From the NCBI GenBank assembly GCA_945907065.1, contig CAMDSC010000001.1, positions 223,190 to 287,189 of the forward strand: a stretch of DNA of 64,000 nt, given 5' to 3'. The stretch is from Chitinophaga pinensis. GTDB lineage: Bacteria; Bacteroidota; Bacteroidia; NS11-12g; UBA9320. The position numbers and the translations under genes were made by a program. Shown here piece by piece: positions 26,109-35,402 of this stretch (positions within the stretch are counted from its first letter, which is position 1; each line of letters opens with the position of its first letter). The notes under the pieces are model-generated. The model was not told where the DNA came from and searched no databases. It worked only from the letters and a program-made list of their open reading frames with translations.

Positions 26109-27991
26109 TTAATTATTTTGCCGGCAAATTTTATTTTGTTGTTCTGGCCTTTAACATAAATATAGTAGCTGCCATGTGCTAAATCATCGTTATTAAAATA
26201 AATTTCATTATACCCTTTCTGTAATTCACCCTTAAAAATTTGTTTAATGTTTTGCCCTAAGTCGTTTGTTAATTCAACTGTTATTTGTTCTAAACTTTCT
26301 AAGTTAAAACCAACAGCAGTGTTTGTTTGCAATGGATTTGGATATACTTTTAATGGGTTATTAGTAACAATTTCAATTTTATCAGTAACTTTTAATTTAC
26401 CAATCCAAGTGCCATTTACTTTAAATTCATTGCCAAAGGTTCCTACCAACCATAGGGTGCCCGGTTCATTATATTTATACTGTATTCCGGTATAATCGCC
26501 CCAGCGTTCATGCAAAACTTGTTGAACTGGCAGGCGTTCGATTACTTTTAACCCATTTTTTACTCTTAAAACTCCTGAAAATAAGGAAGGTAAATTGGCA
26601 ATTTGATTATGGAAAACGGCTGAAGTGCCAGGAAATGATTTAGCAGAAACATGTGAAAAAGTAATAACAGAGGATTGGTCGTAAGGTGTGCCTTTTCCTG
26701 CATAAGCTATGGATGGATACGCATAATCTACCGAATCCGCAGTTATATAATTAACCGCCACTTTATTGGTATGATTAATACTAAACATGCCATGAAAAAT
26801 TCCAGAATGATAGTATGGTTTGATAACCGAAGTTTGTACATATTGAATTTTTCCATTGTGATATATTCCTCCTAGTACTCTGGTATCATTGGTTTGTAAA
26901 GTGTCGCCTCCAGTTGGCTGAGGTGCCACAGGAGGCACGCCATAGGGGTTATCGGTTTTGTATATTTTAAGAGATAATTGAGCTTTACCACTTGCTAATG
27001 TATTCGAAATTTCATGAACAAAAAGAGTGTCGTTTTCTAAATCACCTGGCCTTACTGAAAGAAAATACATATTAGGATGGGTTGGAACAAAACCTCCTTG
27101 AACTGGGCAAATGCTCCAAACGGCTTTAGTTTTATAACGAATATCATAATACACTTTTTGCTTTAGCGAATCCCCCTTATAACCAGAGGTTTTATTTATT
27201 TGCCAAATAAGGCTTTGATTAAAACCAACCCGCCAATCTGTATTTTCAGTTAATAAATTAAGAGTTATAAAAACATCTTCTTTTGATATGGCCAATATTG
27301 GGTAGTCACTCCATTTATCATTTTTTAAAGCATTGCCTGGTATTTTATAATAATTCCATTCGCCGGTTGGGTCGTTGGTTTTTGAAAAAGCCAGAATTCC
27401 AAAGTTATTGGATACTTTACTTTCGTGTAAAAAGAAAAGTATAAATCGGTCAGCCAAAGGGTCATAAACTACTTTGGGGTCATAGCAAGTATTAGAAAGT
27501 CCAAAAATTTTGCCATTGGCAAAAGCATAAAGGGTTTTATAAAGCAAAGTTTTACCATTTTCATCCAACACTCGTATTGTTGAATTTTGAACACTGATAA
27601 TTTTACCCCCGTTAGATATTGCAATATGATTATCACAAGGTATTCCGCTGGAGCCACTCGATTGTCCGTTGAAAGTTGTATCAATCTGAGGCGTTATTTC
27701 TGAAGGGGTACTTTTGTAGCCTTCAGTTTTTAGTAATTTTTTAGAATAAATTTCTCTTAATTTATTAACTGTGGCTTTTGCTATATTGGCATCCGTTCCG
27801 GGTTCGGGAGCTTCAAAGCCATCGCTAAATTGAACTATTTCAGAAGCGTTTTCGCCATAATTTCCGCTTTGCAATAATGGAACTGAAAATAATTTGGTTT
27901 CGTAAGTATAATCGTTTTGAGCCTTGACTATAGCCCAACTTGATAAAATTAAGAAGATAAAAAGTGCTCTTTTTTTCACAGGTTCAAACAT
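26105..27991 (-). CDS. T9SS type A secreted protein of unknown function
   Basis: A 628-residue protein with a signal peptide (FIFLILSSWAIVKAQ) and a C-terminal type A sorting domain: PLKVYPNPLQTNTAVGF, LGQNIKQIFKG, HGSYYIYVKG. The central ~500 residues include a propeller-like region with YDPLADRFILFF and SKTNDPTGEWNYYKIPG, a pattern I have seen in Bacteroidota extracellular proteins without known activity. It should be exported across the outer membrane by T9SS. It overlaps truB by four bases, an odd pairing of a secreted protein with a tRNA enzyme, probably only transcriptional. Confidence 0.88.
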   Translation of the reverse strand: MFEPVKKRALFIFLILSSWAIVKAQNDYTYETKLFSVPLLQSGNYGENASEIVQFSDGFEAPEPGTDANIAKATVNKLREIYSKKLLKTEGYKSTPSEITPQIDTTFNGQSSGSSGIPCDNHIAISNGGKIISVQNSTIRVLDENGKTLLYKTLYAFANGKIFGLSNTCYDPKVVYDPLADRFILFFLHESKVSNNFGILAFSKTNDPTGEWNYYKIPGNALKNDKWSDYPILAISKEDVFITLNLLTENTDWRVGFNQSLIWQINKTSGYKGDSLKQKVYYDIRYKTKAVWSICPVQGGFVPTHPNMYFLSVRPGDLENDTLFVHEISNTLASGKAQLSLKIYKTDNPYGVPPVAPQPTGGDTLQTNDTRVLGGIYHNGKIQYVQTSVIKPYYHSGIFHGMFSINHTNKVAVNYITADSVDYAYPSIAYAGKGTPYDQSSVITFSHVSAKSFPGTSAVFHNQIANLPSLFSGVLRVKNGLKVIERLPVQQVLHERWGDYTGIQYKYNEPGTLWLVGTFGNEFKVNGTWIGKLKVTDKIEIVTNNPLKVYPNPLQTNTAVGFNLESLEQITVELTNDLGQNIKQIFKGELQKGYNEIYFNNDDLAHGSYYIYVKGQNNKIKFAGKIIK

Positions 27992-28164
27992 AACTTCAAT
28001 ATTTTGGAATAAAAAGGCTTCTGTATAAATCGATAGAGTTTTGAGTTATTTCAGTGCTCATTATTTTTATAAATATTCATTTTTGAATTAGTACAATTGA
28101 AAAATAAATGATAGTTGTTGTCTTTTAAATTTTAATACTATACGTTTGGAAACTGATTTAAATT

Positions 28165-30963
28165 ATGAAGAAATTCTTTATATACATTATAATGTTTTTT
28201 TGCAGCCATTATTGTTTAGCACAAACGGTAACTGGAAAAATTACAGATGCTATAAGTGGCGAAGGATTATCTGGAGCTACCGTAAAAGTAAAAGGAACTA
28301 ATGTTGCAACAGCTTCTGGTGTTAACGGCACGTTTTCACTAACTGTCAATTCATTTCCTTTAACTCTCCAATTTATTTATATAGGCTATGAAACAAAAGA
28401 AATTCGGTTGACTAAGGCTCCTGAAAAAGCTTTAAAAATTGAGCTAAAGGAAAAGGAAATCGATGTTACAGAGGTTGAAGTTAAATCGAGCCGAATAACG
28501 GAAAAAGAAAAAGAATCGCCTATTACTGTAGAATCCATGGGTAGCAAGCAAATTAAAGAATCGGCCCAAAGTACCTTTTACGAAGGTTTGGGAAATATGA
28601 AAGGAGTAGATATTACCGCAGCCAGTTTAGGTTTTAGGGTGGTAAATACTCGTGGTTTTAATAGCACAAGTCCTGTTCGTAGTTTGCAATTAATTGATGG
28701 TGTTGATAATCAATCTCCGGGATTAAATTTTTCATTAGGAAACTTTTTAGGTGCCAATGAACTCGACCTTTTGAAAGTGGATATAGTGTCAGGAGCAAGT
28801 TCTGCCTTTTTTGGCCCCAATGCATTTAACGGAGTTATAAGTATGGAGTCTAAAAATCCTTTTGACAGCAGAGGACTCACAGTATCAACCAAAATGGGTG
28901 AACGACAATTGAGGGAAGTTGGTTTTAGATTAGCTCAGGTTATTAAAAATAAAAAAGGACAAGAAAACTTGGCCTATAAAGTTTGCTTATTTTCAATGGC
29001 TGCTTATGATTGGGAAGCTACTAATTATAATCCATCCAGTGATTCAAAGCAAGGCTTAGGAAATCCGGGAAGATTTGATGCTATTAATATTTATGGTGAT
29101 GAGGTGCTTGCCCCTGGTAATGATCAATATTCTACAGGGAAATTAAAAACAGAATATTTGGGGTTGGGTAATTTTTATAGAAGTGGCTATAAAGAGAAAG
29201 ATATAGTAGATTATAATACTAATAATAATAAGTTTAATGCCGCAGTTCATTACAAAATAACACCTAAAACCGAATTAATATATGCCTTTAACATGGGCGG
29301 AGGTTCTACCGTTTATCAAGGGGATAATCGTTATAGTTTAAAAAATATCAGGTTTTGGCAAAACAAATTGGAATGGCGCCAAAAGGATAAGTTTTTTATC
29401 AGAGCTTATTCTACTAAAGAAGATGCCGGTGATTCGTATGACGCAGTTTTTACAGCCATGCGATTAAATAATGCATCCGTTGATGAAGGACTTTATTATA
29501 AAACGTATTCAGCCAAATGGTTGAAAAATTTCAAGGGGAAAGCTATGAATCTGCCAGGCTATAATGGAAATGATACTTCATGGGTAAAAGATAGTTTGGA
29601 TTATTTTCTTAATTTTTACAATGATTCATTAACAAAATGGCATGAACAAAATTTAATAAATACAAATCGTTATAGTTATAGTGCCTATGAAGTTGGTACC
29701 AATCGTTTTGACTCTTTAAAAAATGATATTACTTCCCGAAATTTCACAGATCAAGGAACCCGGTTTTATGATAAGTCATCACTTTATAATATTCAAGCTG
29801 AATATAAGTTTACTCATAAATGGGGAGATGTAATAACCGGAACAAGTGGTAGGCTTTATCGACCAGAAACTAAGGGAACAATTTTTAAGGATACTGGAGG
29901 AGTTATAATTAAAAATTACGAATTTGGTATTTATGCAGGGTATGATAAAAAATTTAAGGATAATCATTGGAAAGTGAATTTTACCACACGATTGGATAAA
30001 AATCAAAACTTTAACTTTCTGTTATCACCAGCCGCATCAGTATTATATTTACCAAGCAAGGAACATACCTTCCGGTTTACAGTTTCAAGGGCCATACGAA
30101 ACCCAACTTTAGCCGATCAATATCTTTATTATAATGTAGGAAGAGCAATTCTTGTTGGTAATTTAGAGGGGTTTGATTCGCTAATTACACTTAAATCATT
30201 TGATAAATGGCGCAATACTTTAGATGTAAATCAGCTTGTTTATGAAAAAGTGGCACCTATTGAACCTGAGAAAGTATTAACTTTTGATGGGGGATATAAG
30301 GCAGCATTAAGCAAATCTCTATTTATTGACTTTGGTTATTATTACAGTATTTACAAAAGTTTTATAGGTTATAATGTTGGCGTTGTAGGAAGGTTTGATG
30401 AATTTGGTTTTCCTAGAGGTCCAATACAGGCATATCGTTTGGCCGCCAATTCAAAAGATAAAGTAAATACAACGGGATTTAATATTGGCTATAGTTACTT
30501 CTTTAAAAAATATAGTTTTACAGGCAACTATTCCTTTAATACCATTAACCTTCGCGGCACTGACGACCCAATAGTTCCAGCATTTAATACTCCAAAACAT
30601 AAATTTAATTTAGGTTTTTCAGGTAGAGAATGTCGTTTGCCTTTTACAGATAAAAAACAGTTTGGTTTTGGCATAAGTTATAAATGGATTCAAAGTTTTC
30701 AATTTACCGGTTCGCCTCAGTTTACTGGATTTATTCCAAGTTATGATATGCTGGATGCTCAAGTAAATTATGTTTTTCCCAAACAATATTTAACCGTTAA
30801 AATTGGAGGTTCAAACCTTATGGGATTTGCTCCGTTGTTTAGAGATAATGAAGATAATAAACTGAAAACTATGTTCAATAATAGAAATTCCCAAGTATAT
30901 GGTGGCCCAAGTGTTGGTAGGTTGGTGTATTTATCTCTTCTTTTTGAGATGCCAGGGAAATAG
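28165..30963 (+). CDS. TonB-dependent receptor with CarboxypepD_reg-like domain
   Basis: A 932-residue outer-membrane receptor. After the signal peptide (IYIIMFFCSHYCLAQ) comes the carboxypeptidase-regulatory-like domain (TVTGKITDAISGEGLSGATV, residues ~21-105), then the plug (ESAQSTFYEGLGNMKGVD, LIDGVDNQSPGL, DIVSGASSAFFGPNAFNGV) and the barrel to the C-terminus. This architecture imports scarce substrates with energy from TonB. No SusD-like lipoprotein is next to it, so it is not a typical glycan SusCD pair; substrate unknown. It stands alone: a 373-base gap separates it from the next gene. Confidence 0.94.
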   Translation: MKKFFIYIIMFFCSHYCLAQTVTGKITDAISGEGLSGATVKVKGTNVATASGVNGTFSLTVNSFPLTLQFIYIGYETKEIRLTKAPEKALKIELKEKEIDVTEVEVKSSRITEKEKESPITVESMGSKQIKESAQSTFYEGLGNMKGVDITAASLGFRVVNTRGFNSTSPVRSLQLIDGVDNQSPGLNFSLGNFLGANELDLLKVDIVSGASSAFFGPNAFNGVISMESKNPFDSRGLTVSTKMGERQLREVGFRLAQVIKNKKGQENLAYKVCLFSMAAYDWEATNYNPSSDSKQGLGNPGRFDAINIYGDEVLAPGNDQYSTGKLKTEYLGLGNFYRSGYKEKDIVDYNTNNNKFNAAVHYKITPKTELIYAFNMGGGSTVYQGDNRYSLKNIRFWQNKLEWRQKDKFFIRAYSTKEDAGDSYDAVFTAMRLNNASVDEGLYYKTYSAKWLKNFKGKAMNLPGYNGNDTSWVKDSLDYFLNFYNDSLTKWHEQNLINTNRYSYSAYEVGTNRFDSLKNDITSRNFTDQGTRFYDKSSLYNIQAEYKFTHKWGDVITGTSGRLYRPETKGTIFKDTGGVIIKNYEFGIYAGYDKKFKDNHWKVNFTTRLDKNQNFNFLLSPAASVLYLPSKEHTFRFTVSRAIRNPTLADQYLYYNVGRAILVGNLEGFDSLITLKSFDKWRNTLDVNQLVYEKVAPIEPEKVLTFDGGYKAALSKSLFIDFGYYYSIYKSFIGYNVGVVGRFDEFGFPRGPIQAYRLAANSKDKVNTTGFNIGYSYFFKKYSFTGNYSFNTINLRGTDDPIVPAFNTPKHKFNLGFSGRECRLPFTDKKQFGFGISYKWIQSFQFTGSPQFTGFIPSYDMLDAQVNYVFPKQYLTVKIGGSNLMGFAPLFRDNEDNKLKTMFNNRNSQVYGGPSVGRLVYLSLLFEMPGK

Positions 30964-31336
30964 GTAAAAAAAAATGGACTCTTTTTTTTTGTAAATAATG
31001 CAAATAGGTTATTTTTTAGTTGCAAATAGTGCAATTGAATTAACAACCGATTTTTGAAACTATTGATATTAAAAAGTTTTGTGGGGTATAAAAGCTATTT
31101 AACTTTATTAAATGTAAAATTACGACCGTTGTTGGTTAAAATAATTTTAAGAGTAATGAATTCTTCATCAACTTTGCCCAACTAAAAAATAAAAATTCTC
31201 TAAAAAATTATTTCCAAGAATTTCAATTGTTAAAAGTTGCAGTTGGCACCATGAAAAAGCGAGTGAACGGCACATTTAAATATTATTATGAAATGTTGAA
31301 TTAAAACCTATTTTTGTCCTTAAAATAATTAAAATC
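30964..31336. other. Intergenic region before T9SS hydrolase
   Basis: No credible gene. It holds an A-run/T-run near 30963-30990 that may end receptor transcription, a loose direct repeat of TGCAAATA (about 30999 and 31021), a 17-residue open frame at 31251-31304 that I judge to be chance, and a TATTTTTG box at 31309-31316. Confidence 0.45.
31309..31316 (+). promoter_or_regulatory. Putative -7 box for the T9SS hydrolase gene
   Basis: TATTTTTG matches TAnnTTTG exactly and ends 20 bases before ATG 31337. Confidence 0.5.
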
Positions 31337-33031
31337 ATGAAAAAAATTACTCTCTCATTAATCTTCCTGGCAGGATGCATGGCATATAATGCTAGTGCTC
31401 AAACGCCACTTCGTTATAAAAACGAAGTTTTCACAAATTCTCAGATACAAGTTATGTCGGGAATTCCGTATGCAACTAATTTAAACTGGCTAATTATTAA
31501 CACTACTGATTTAGGTACTCCTGGAAATGCGCCTCAAGTTGGAGCTGAATTAGGTTTTCTTAAAACAAAGGTATTTACAGGAAAAGCAAATGAAATTCCA
31601 TTAAAATACCGTTATCCTAAAAGCGTTTCTCCAGGAGATTCAACTATTTTAAAGGTTACAACTTTAACCATGGATGCTTATATGCCAAGTCTTGCTGCTG
31701 ACCCAGGTACTAAGCGGCCTGTAATAATTTATTTACATACAGGTAATTTTTTACCTCCGGGAACCAATGGTAGCCCTTGTGGAGATAGAAGAGACAGTAT
31801 AGCAGTAGATTTATGCAAAGGATTTGCTCGTCGCGGTTATGTGGCTATTTCCATTGACTATCGTTTAGGGTGGAATCCAGTGGCAACTACACTTGATGGA
31901 CGTAGAGGTACTTTATTAAATGCAGTTTATCGTTCTATTCATGATGTTAAGGAATGTGTTAGAGTGATAAAAGCAATAGGTGCTAGTTATAACATGGATA
32001 CAGCTAATATTGCACTTGTTGGTGAAGGAACCGGTGCATATATTGCTCATGCCTATAATTCATTAGATAAATACCCTGAATTTATGACTTTGCCTAAGTT
32101 TGTTGGTTATATTGATACTGCTAAAGTTGGATATATTGATGGAACTCGTGGTCTCTTTAATTTATATAAAAAGAGTAACGTTAGTACCAAAATTAAAGCA
32201 ATAGGAACTCTAGGTGGTGCCTTGGCTGATACATCTTGGCTTGAAGCTGGTGATGCACCGATTATTTCAATGCAATGTGTTCGTGATCCATTTGCGCCAT
32301 TTGGTTATGGTATTGTAACTGTGCCATCATCTTTACAAACTGTAGTAGAAGTAGATGGTGCTAATAATACCATCATGAGAGCACAAAGACTTGGTAATAA
32401 TTCTTTATTTGCAGCAGTACCAAGTATGGATCCCTACACGAAAAAAGCACGTTCTTTATATAATAGAACTGTTGATTACATTCCACTTCCAACGGATAAA
32501 ATAAAAATTAGAAGTGGCGAAGGGATGTATCCATTTTTATTGCCAATAGCTACTAAAGAATTTGACAATCAAGCTTCACCATACCAATGGTGGGATGTTG
32601 CTTCAAAAGAAGCTCTTGCTCAACCTCCAGGAGCACCAACAGGATATACTTGTCATATGAATTCAATAAGTAGTAATTCAGATATGAGCAAGGCTAAATC
32701 AAAACTTTATCAAGATACAATTCATGGTTATATGACTCCACGTTTAGCTCTTGCTATGGGGCTTATAACTGCCAGTGATTTAGATGTGAAATCAGCTAAA
32801 GTAACTGGTGTTAGTATTTATCCAAACCCTGCTACAAGTAGTGTAACTATTAGTTATAAAGAAATGATTAATTCAGTAACAATTACTGATATTTCAGGCA
32901 AAATAGTTTTTCAATCTGTGGTTAATAATACCAATTATACTATTTCATCCTTAAACTTAAAACAAGGATTATACATTATGAGTGTTGCTACAGACCAAGG
33001 TAATGCTGTAGAAAAATTAGTAATACAATAA
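31337..33031 (+). CDS. T9SS-exported alpha/beta-hydrolase-fold protein, nucleophile Ser replaced
   Basis: A 564-residue protein with a signal peptide (LSLIFLAGCMAYNASAQ), an alpha/beta-hydrolase (carboxylesterase-like) domain and a type A T9SS tail (VSIYPNPATSSVTISY, LKQGLYIMSV). The fold is recognised by VIIYLHTGNFLPP (oxyanion region), GYVAISIDYRLGW and DVKECVRVIKAI. At the nucleophile elbow, where GxSxG is expected, the sequence is G229-E-G231-T-G233 (IALVGEGTGAYIA), so Ser is Gly. It may be a non-catalytic member, or use a different residue. A strong terminator follows, so the gene is monocistronic. Confidence 0.85.
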   Translation: MKKITLSLIFLAGCMAYNASAQTPLRYKNEVFTNSQIQVMSGIPYATNLNWLIINTTDLGTPGNAPQVGAELGFLKTKVFTGKANEIPLKYRYPKSVSPGDSTILKVTTLTMDAYMPSLAADPGTKRPVIIYLHTGNFLPPGTNGSPCGDRRDSIAVDLCKGFARRGYVAISIDYRLGWNPVATTLDGRRGTLLNAVYRSIHDVKECVRVIKAIGASYNMDTANIALVGEGTGAYIAHAYNSLDKYPEFMTLPKFVGYIDTAKVGYIDGTRGLFNLYKKSNVSTKIKAIGTLGGALADTSWLEAGDAPIISMQCVRDPFAPFGYGIVTVPSSLQTVVEVDGANNTIMRAQRLGNNSLFAAVPSMDPYTKKARSLYNRTVDYIPLPTDKIKIRSGEGMYPFLLPIATKEFDNQASPYQWWDVASKEALAQPPGAPTGYTCHMNSISSNSDMSKAKSKLYQDTIHGYMTPRLALAMGLITASDLDVKSAKVTGVSIYPNPATSSVTISYKEMINSVTITDISGKIVFQSVVNNTNYTISSLNLKQGLYIMSVATDQGNAVEKLVIQ

Positions 33032-33049
33032 TTTTATTTTTATAAATTT

Positions 33050-33085
33050 TAAAAGGGTCTTTTGCTTTAGCAGAAGGCCCTTTTA
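33050..33085 (+). terminator. Intrinsic terminator
   Basis: Stem AAAAGGGTCTTTTGC / GCAGAAGGCCCTTTT around loop TTTA, followed by ATTTTA. It ends the T9SS hydrolase transcript. Confidence 0.85.
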
Positions 33086-33216
33086 TTTTAACACCTAAGT
33101 CAAAAATATTTTTCAAATATTACAAAAAAAGAACCTGAATTATTCAGTAATTTGCATCGAAAAATGAATTTGGATTACCCGGAGCAACTGTCATTTATAA
33201 TTTCTTGGCTTACATT

Positions 33217-34404
33217 ATGATTTCAGTTTCAGAAGCAAAAAACTTAGTTTTAGAAAGTGCCGAATTGCTTGGTATTCAAGCTATTTCATTATACGATTCT
33301 ACAGGTTTTACATTAGCTGAAGATATTTTTTCTAACATTGATGTCCCATCGTTTAACCAATCAGCCATGGATGGATATGGTTTAAAATTTGAAGATTTAA
33401 AAGAAACTAAAAGCCTTTCAATTATTGGTAAAATTCCTGCTGGCGTTTTTCCTGATTTTAAAGTTGCCCCAAATTCTGCAGTTCGAATATTTACTGGTTC
33501 TCAAATTCCTGAAGGATGCGATACTGTTGTGGTGCAGGAAAAAGTTACAGTTAATTCAAACCAACTTTTTGTTAATGATGAACAGCTAAAAAAGGGGATG
33601 AATATAAGGCTCAAAGGCTCACAAACTAAAAAAGGTAATTTGGCATTAAAGGCTGGTACTAAAATTACACCAGGTGCTTCAGGATTTTTAGCAGGTTTGG
33701 GCTTTAATGAAGTCAAGGTTTTTAAAACCCCAAAAGTTTGCATTATAAATACAGGGAAGGAATTAATAAAGCCAGGCCAATCAAATGAGCCAAGTAAAGT
33801 CTATGAAAGTAATTCTTACAGTTTAAATGCAGCATTAAGTGAATTTAATATTAAGCCTCAAACGATTATCTGTATTGACGATGATGAGGGGACTATAACA
33901 GAGTCTATAAAAAATAATCTTTCGGAGTGTGATATTTTAATTATTTCAGGAGGTGTATCTGTTGGTGATTATGATTTTGTGGCTAAAGCATTAGATAATT
34001 GCGGTGTAAAATGTATTTTTCATAAAGTGAAACAAAAGCCTGGTAAACCACTTTATTTTGGAAAAATTAATAATACTTTAATTTTTGGATTGCCCGGAAA
34101 TCCTGCAGCAACTTTAACCTGTTTTTACGAATACATTATGCCTGCAATCAAAAAAATGATGGGATATAATGCTGATTCTGAAACAAAAGTTTGCCTTCCA
34201 TTGACAACATCATTTGTTAAAAAAGCTGGCTTAACATTTTTTATTAAAGGAAAAGTAGTTAGCAATGGTGTTACTCCGCTAAATGCTCAGGAATCCTACC
34301 AAATGAGTTCTTTTGCCTTTGCCGATTGTATTATTCAGCTGGATGAAGATAGAACCGAGTATAGTGAAGGTGATTTAGTGGAGGTTCATTTATTAAAAAT
34401 ATAG
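33217..34404 (+). CDS. moeA: Molybdopterin molybdotransferase
   Basis: MoeA inserts molybdate into adenylylated molybdopterin, the last common step of molybdenum cofactor (Moco) synthesis. A 395-residue protein with the N-terminal DVPSFNQSAMDGYG, RIFTGSQIPEGCDTVVVQE, the MPT-binding core ISGGVSVGDYDFV, KVKQKPGKPLYFG and FGLPGNPAA. I start at ATG 33217 (MISVSEAKNLV); a longer frame would use TTG 33205. It leads the Moco operon, with three bases to the next gene. Confidence 0.97.
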   Translation: MISVSEAKNLVLESAELLGIQAISLYDSTGFTLAEDIFSNIDVPSFNQSAMDGYGLKFEDLKETKSLSIIGKIPAGVFPDFKVAPNSAVRIFTGSQIPEGCDTVVVQEKVTVNSNQLFVNDEQLKKGMNIRLKGSQTKKGNLALKAGTKITPGASGFLAGLGFNEVKVFKTPKVCIINTGKELIKPGQSNEPSKVYESNSYSLNAALSEFNIKPQTIICIDDDEGTITESIKNNLSECDILIISGGVSVGDYDFVAKALDNCGVKCIFHKVKQKPGKPLYFGKINNTLIFGLPGNPAATLTCFYEYIMPAIKKMMGYNADSETKVCLPLTTSFVKKAGLTFFIKGKVVSNGVTPLNAQESYQMSSFAFADCIIQLDEDRTEYSEGDLVEVHLLKI

Positions 34405-34407
34405 AAC

Positions 34408-35142
34408 ATGGAGGTAACTTTAATTTTATTTTATTTTTTACTAATCGTTGTCGCTTTTTTATATTCAGCAGTTGGTCATGGTGGTGCAAGTGGTTATTTG
34501 GCGCTGATGGCTTTGTTTTCATTTGCTGCGGAAACCATGCGACCAACTGCATTACTATTAAACCTTTTTGTTTCATTAATTGCATTTTTTCAATATTACC
34601 GCTCAGGCTATTTTAAATGGAAGTTGTTTTGGCCTTTCGCAGTAACTTCAATTCCCGCGGCTTTTTTTGGAGGTTTAATAACTATTGATGCTAGTATTTA
34701 TAAAAAAATATTAGCGGTTTTATTGCTTTTTTCGGTAGTAAAACTGCTCGGAATGAAATTTAAAACAAAAGAATTATTGGTTGAACAAAATAGTCTGCTG
34801 TCATTATTAATAGGAGCAATCATCGGTTTGTTTGCAGGAATGATAGGAATTGGAGGTGGTATAATTTTAAGTCCATTGGTTTTATTATTGCATTGGGCCA
34901 ATATGAAACAAACGGCTGCTCTATCGGCATTGTTTATTTTTGTAAACTCACTTTCTGGCTTTGCCGGACTTTTGGTTAAAGGATTTGAATACAAAAATGA
35001 AATGGGTATAATGTTAGTGATTGCTTTTATCGGTGGTATTGCTGGCTCATATTATGGCTCTAGAAAATTTGAAAATGCATTGCTCAATAAAATATTAGCT
35101 GTTGTGTTAATAATGGCATCCGTAAAGTTATTTTTTACTTAA
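34408..35142 (+). CDS. TSUP-family (TauE/SafE) membrane transporter
   Basis: A 244-residue protein with about eight membrane helices and the two family repeats (AVGHGGASGYLALMALF near the N-terminus and AGMIGIGGGIILSPLVLLL in the middle). TSUP proteins move sulfite, sulfoacetate or other organic sulfur anions. Its place inside a Moco operon, three bases after moeA, suggests a link to molybdopterin sulfur chemistry or to a Moco-dependent sulfite-type enzyme, but that is inference; no such enzyme is in the window. Confidence 0.9.
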   Translation: MEVTLILFYFLLIVVAFLYSAVGHGGASGYLALMALFSFAAETMRPTALLLNLFVSLIAFFQYYRSGYFKWKLFWPFAVTSIPAAFFGGLITIDASIYKKILAVLLLFSVVKLLGMKFKTKELLVEQNSLLSLLIGAIIGLFAGMIGIGGGIILSPLVLLLHWANMKQTAALSALFIFVNSLSGFAGLLVKGFEYKNEMGIMLVIAFIGGIAGSYYGSRKFENALLNKILAVVLIMASVKLFFT

Positions 35143-35153
35143 TAAAATTATAA

Positions 35154-35387
35154 ATGAAAATTAATATTCTGGTATTTGGACAACTTTATGATATAACTAA
35201 AGTATCTCAATTGACAATTTATGAGGTCAATAATACAGAACAATTAACTCGAAAACTAATAGAACAATTTCCCGAATTGAGTAAGTTCAAATTTTCAATA
35301 GCTGTAAATAAAAAAATTGTGCAGCAAAATACAATTTTGAATAATGAGGATACAGTAGCTTTGTTGCCAGCGTTTTCAGGAGGATAA
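35154..35387 (+). CDS. moaD: Molybdopterin synthase sulfur carrier subunit
   Basis: A 77-residue ubiquitin-like protein ending in the Gly-Gly tail (LLPAFSGG) that is adenylylated by MoeB and thiocarboxylated to deliver sulfur to MoaE. Length and C-terminus fit MoaD rather than ThiS given the moeB and moaE neighbours. It follows the TSUP gene by eleven bases. Confidence 0.92.
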   Translation: MKINILVFGQLYDITKVSQLTIYEVNNTEQLTRKLIEQFPELSKFKFSIAVNKKIVQQNTILNNEDTVALLPAFSGG

Positions 35388-35402
35388 AAAAGTGATTTGA
35401 AA

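Noticed and set aside
31251-31304. A 17-codon open frame starting with ATG
   Set aside because: Too short, no signal peptide, no homology pattern, and it lies in a promoter region.
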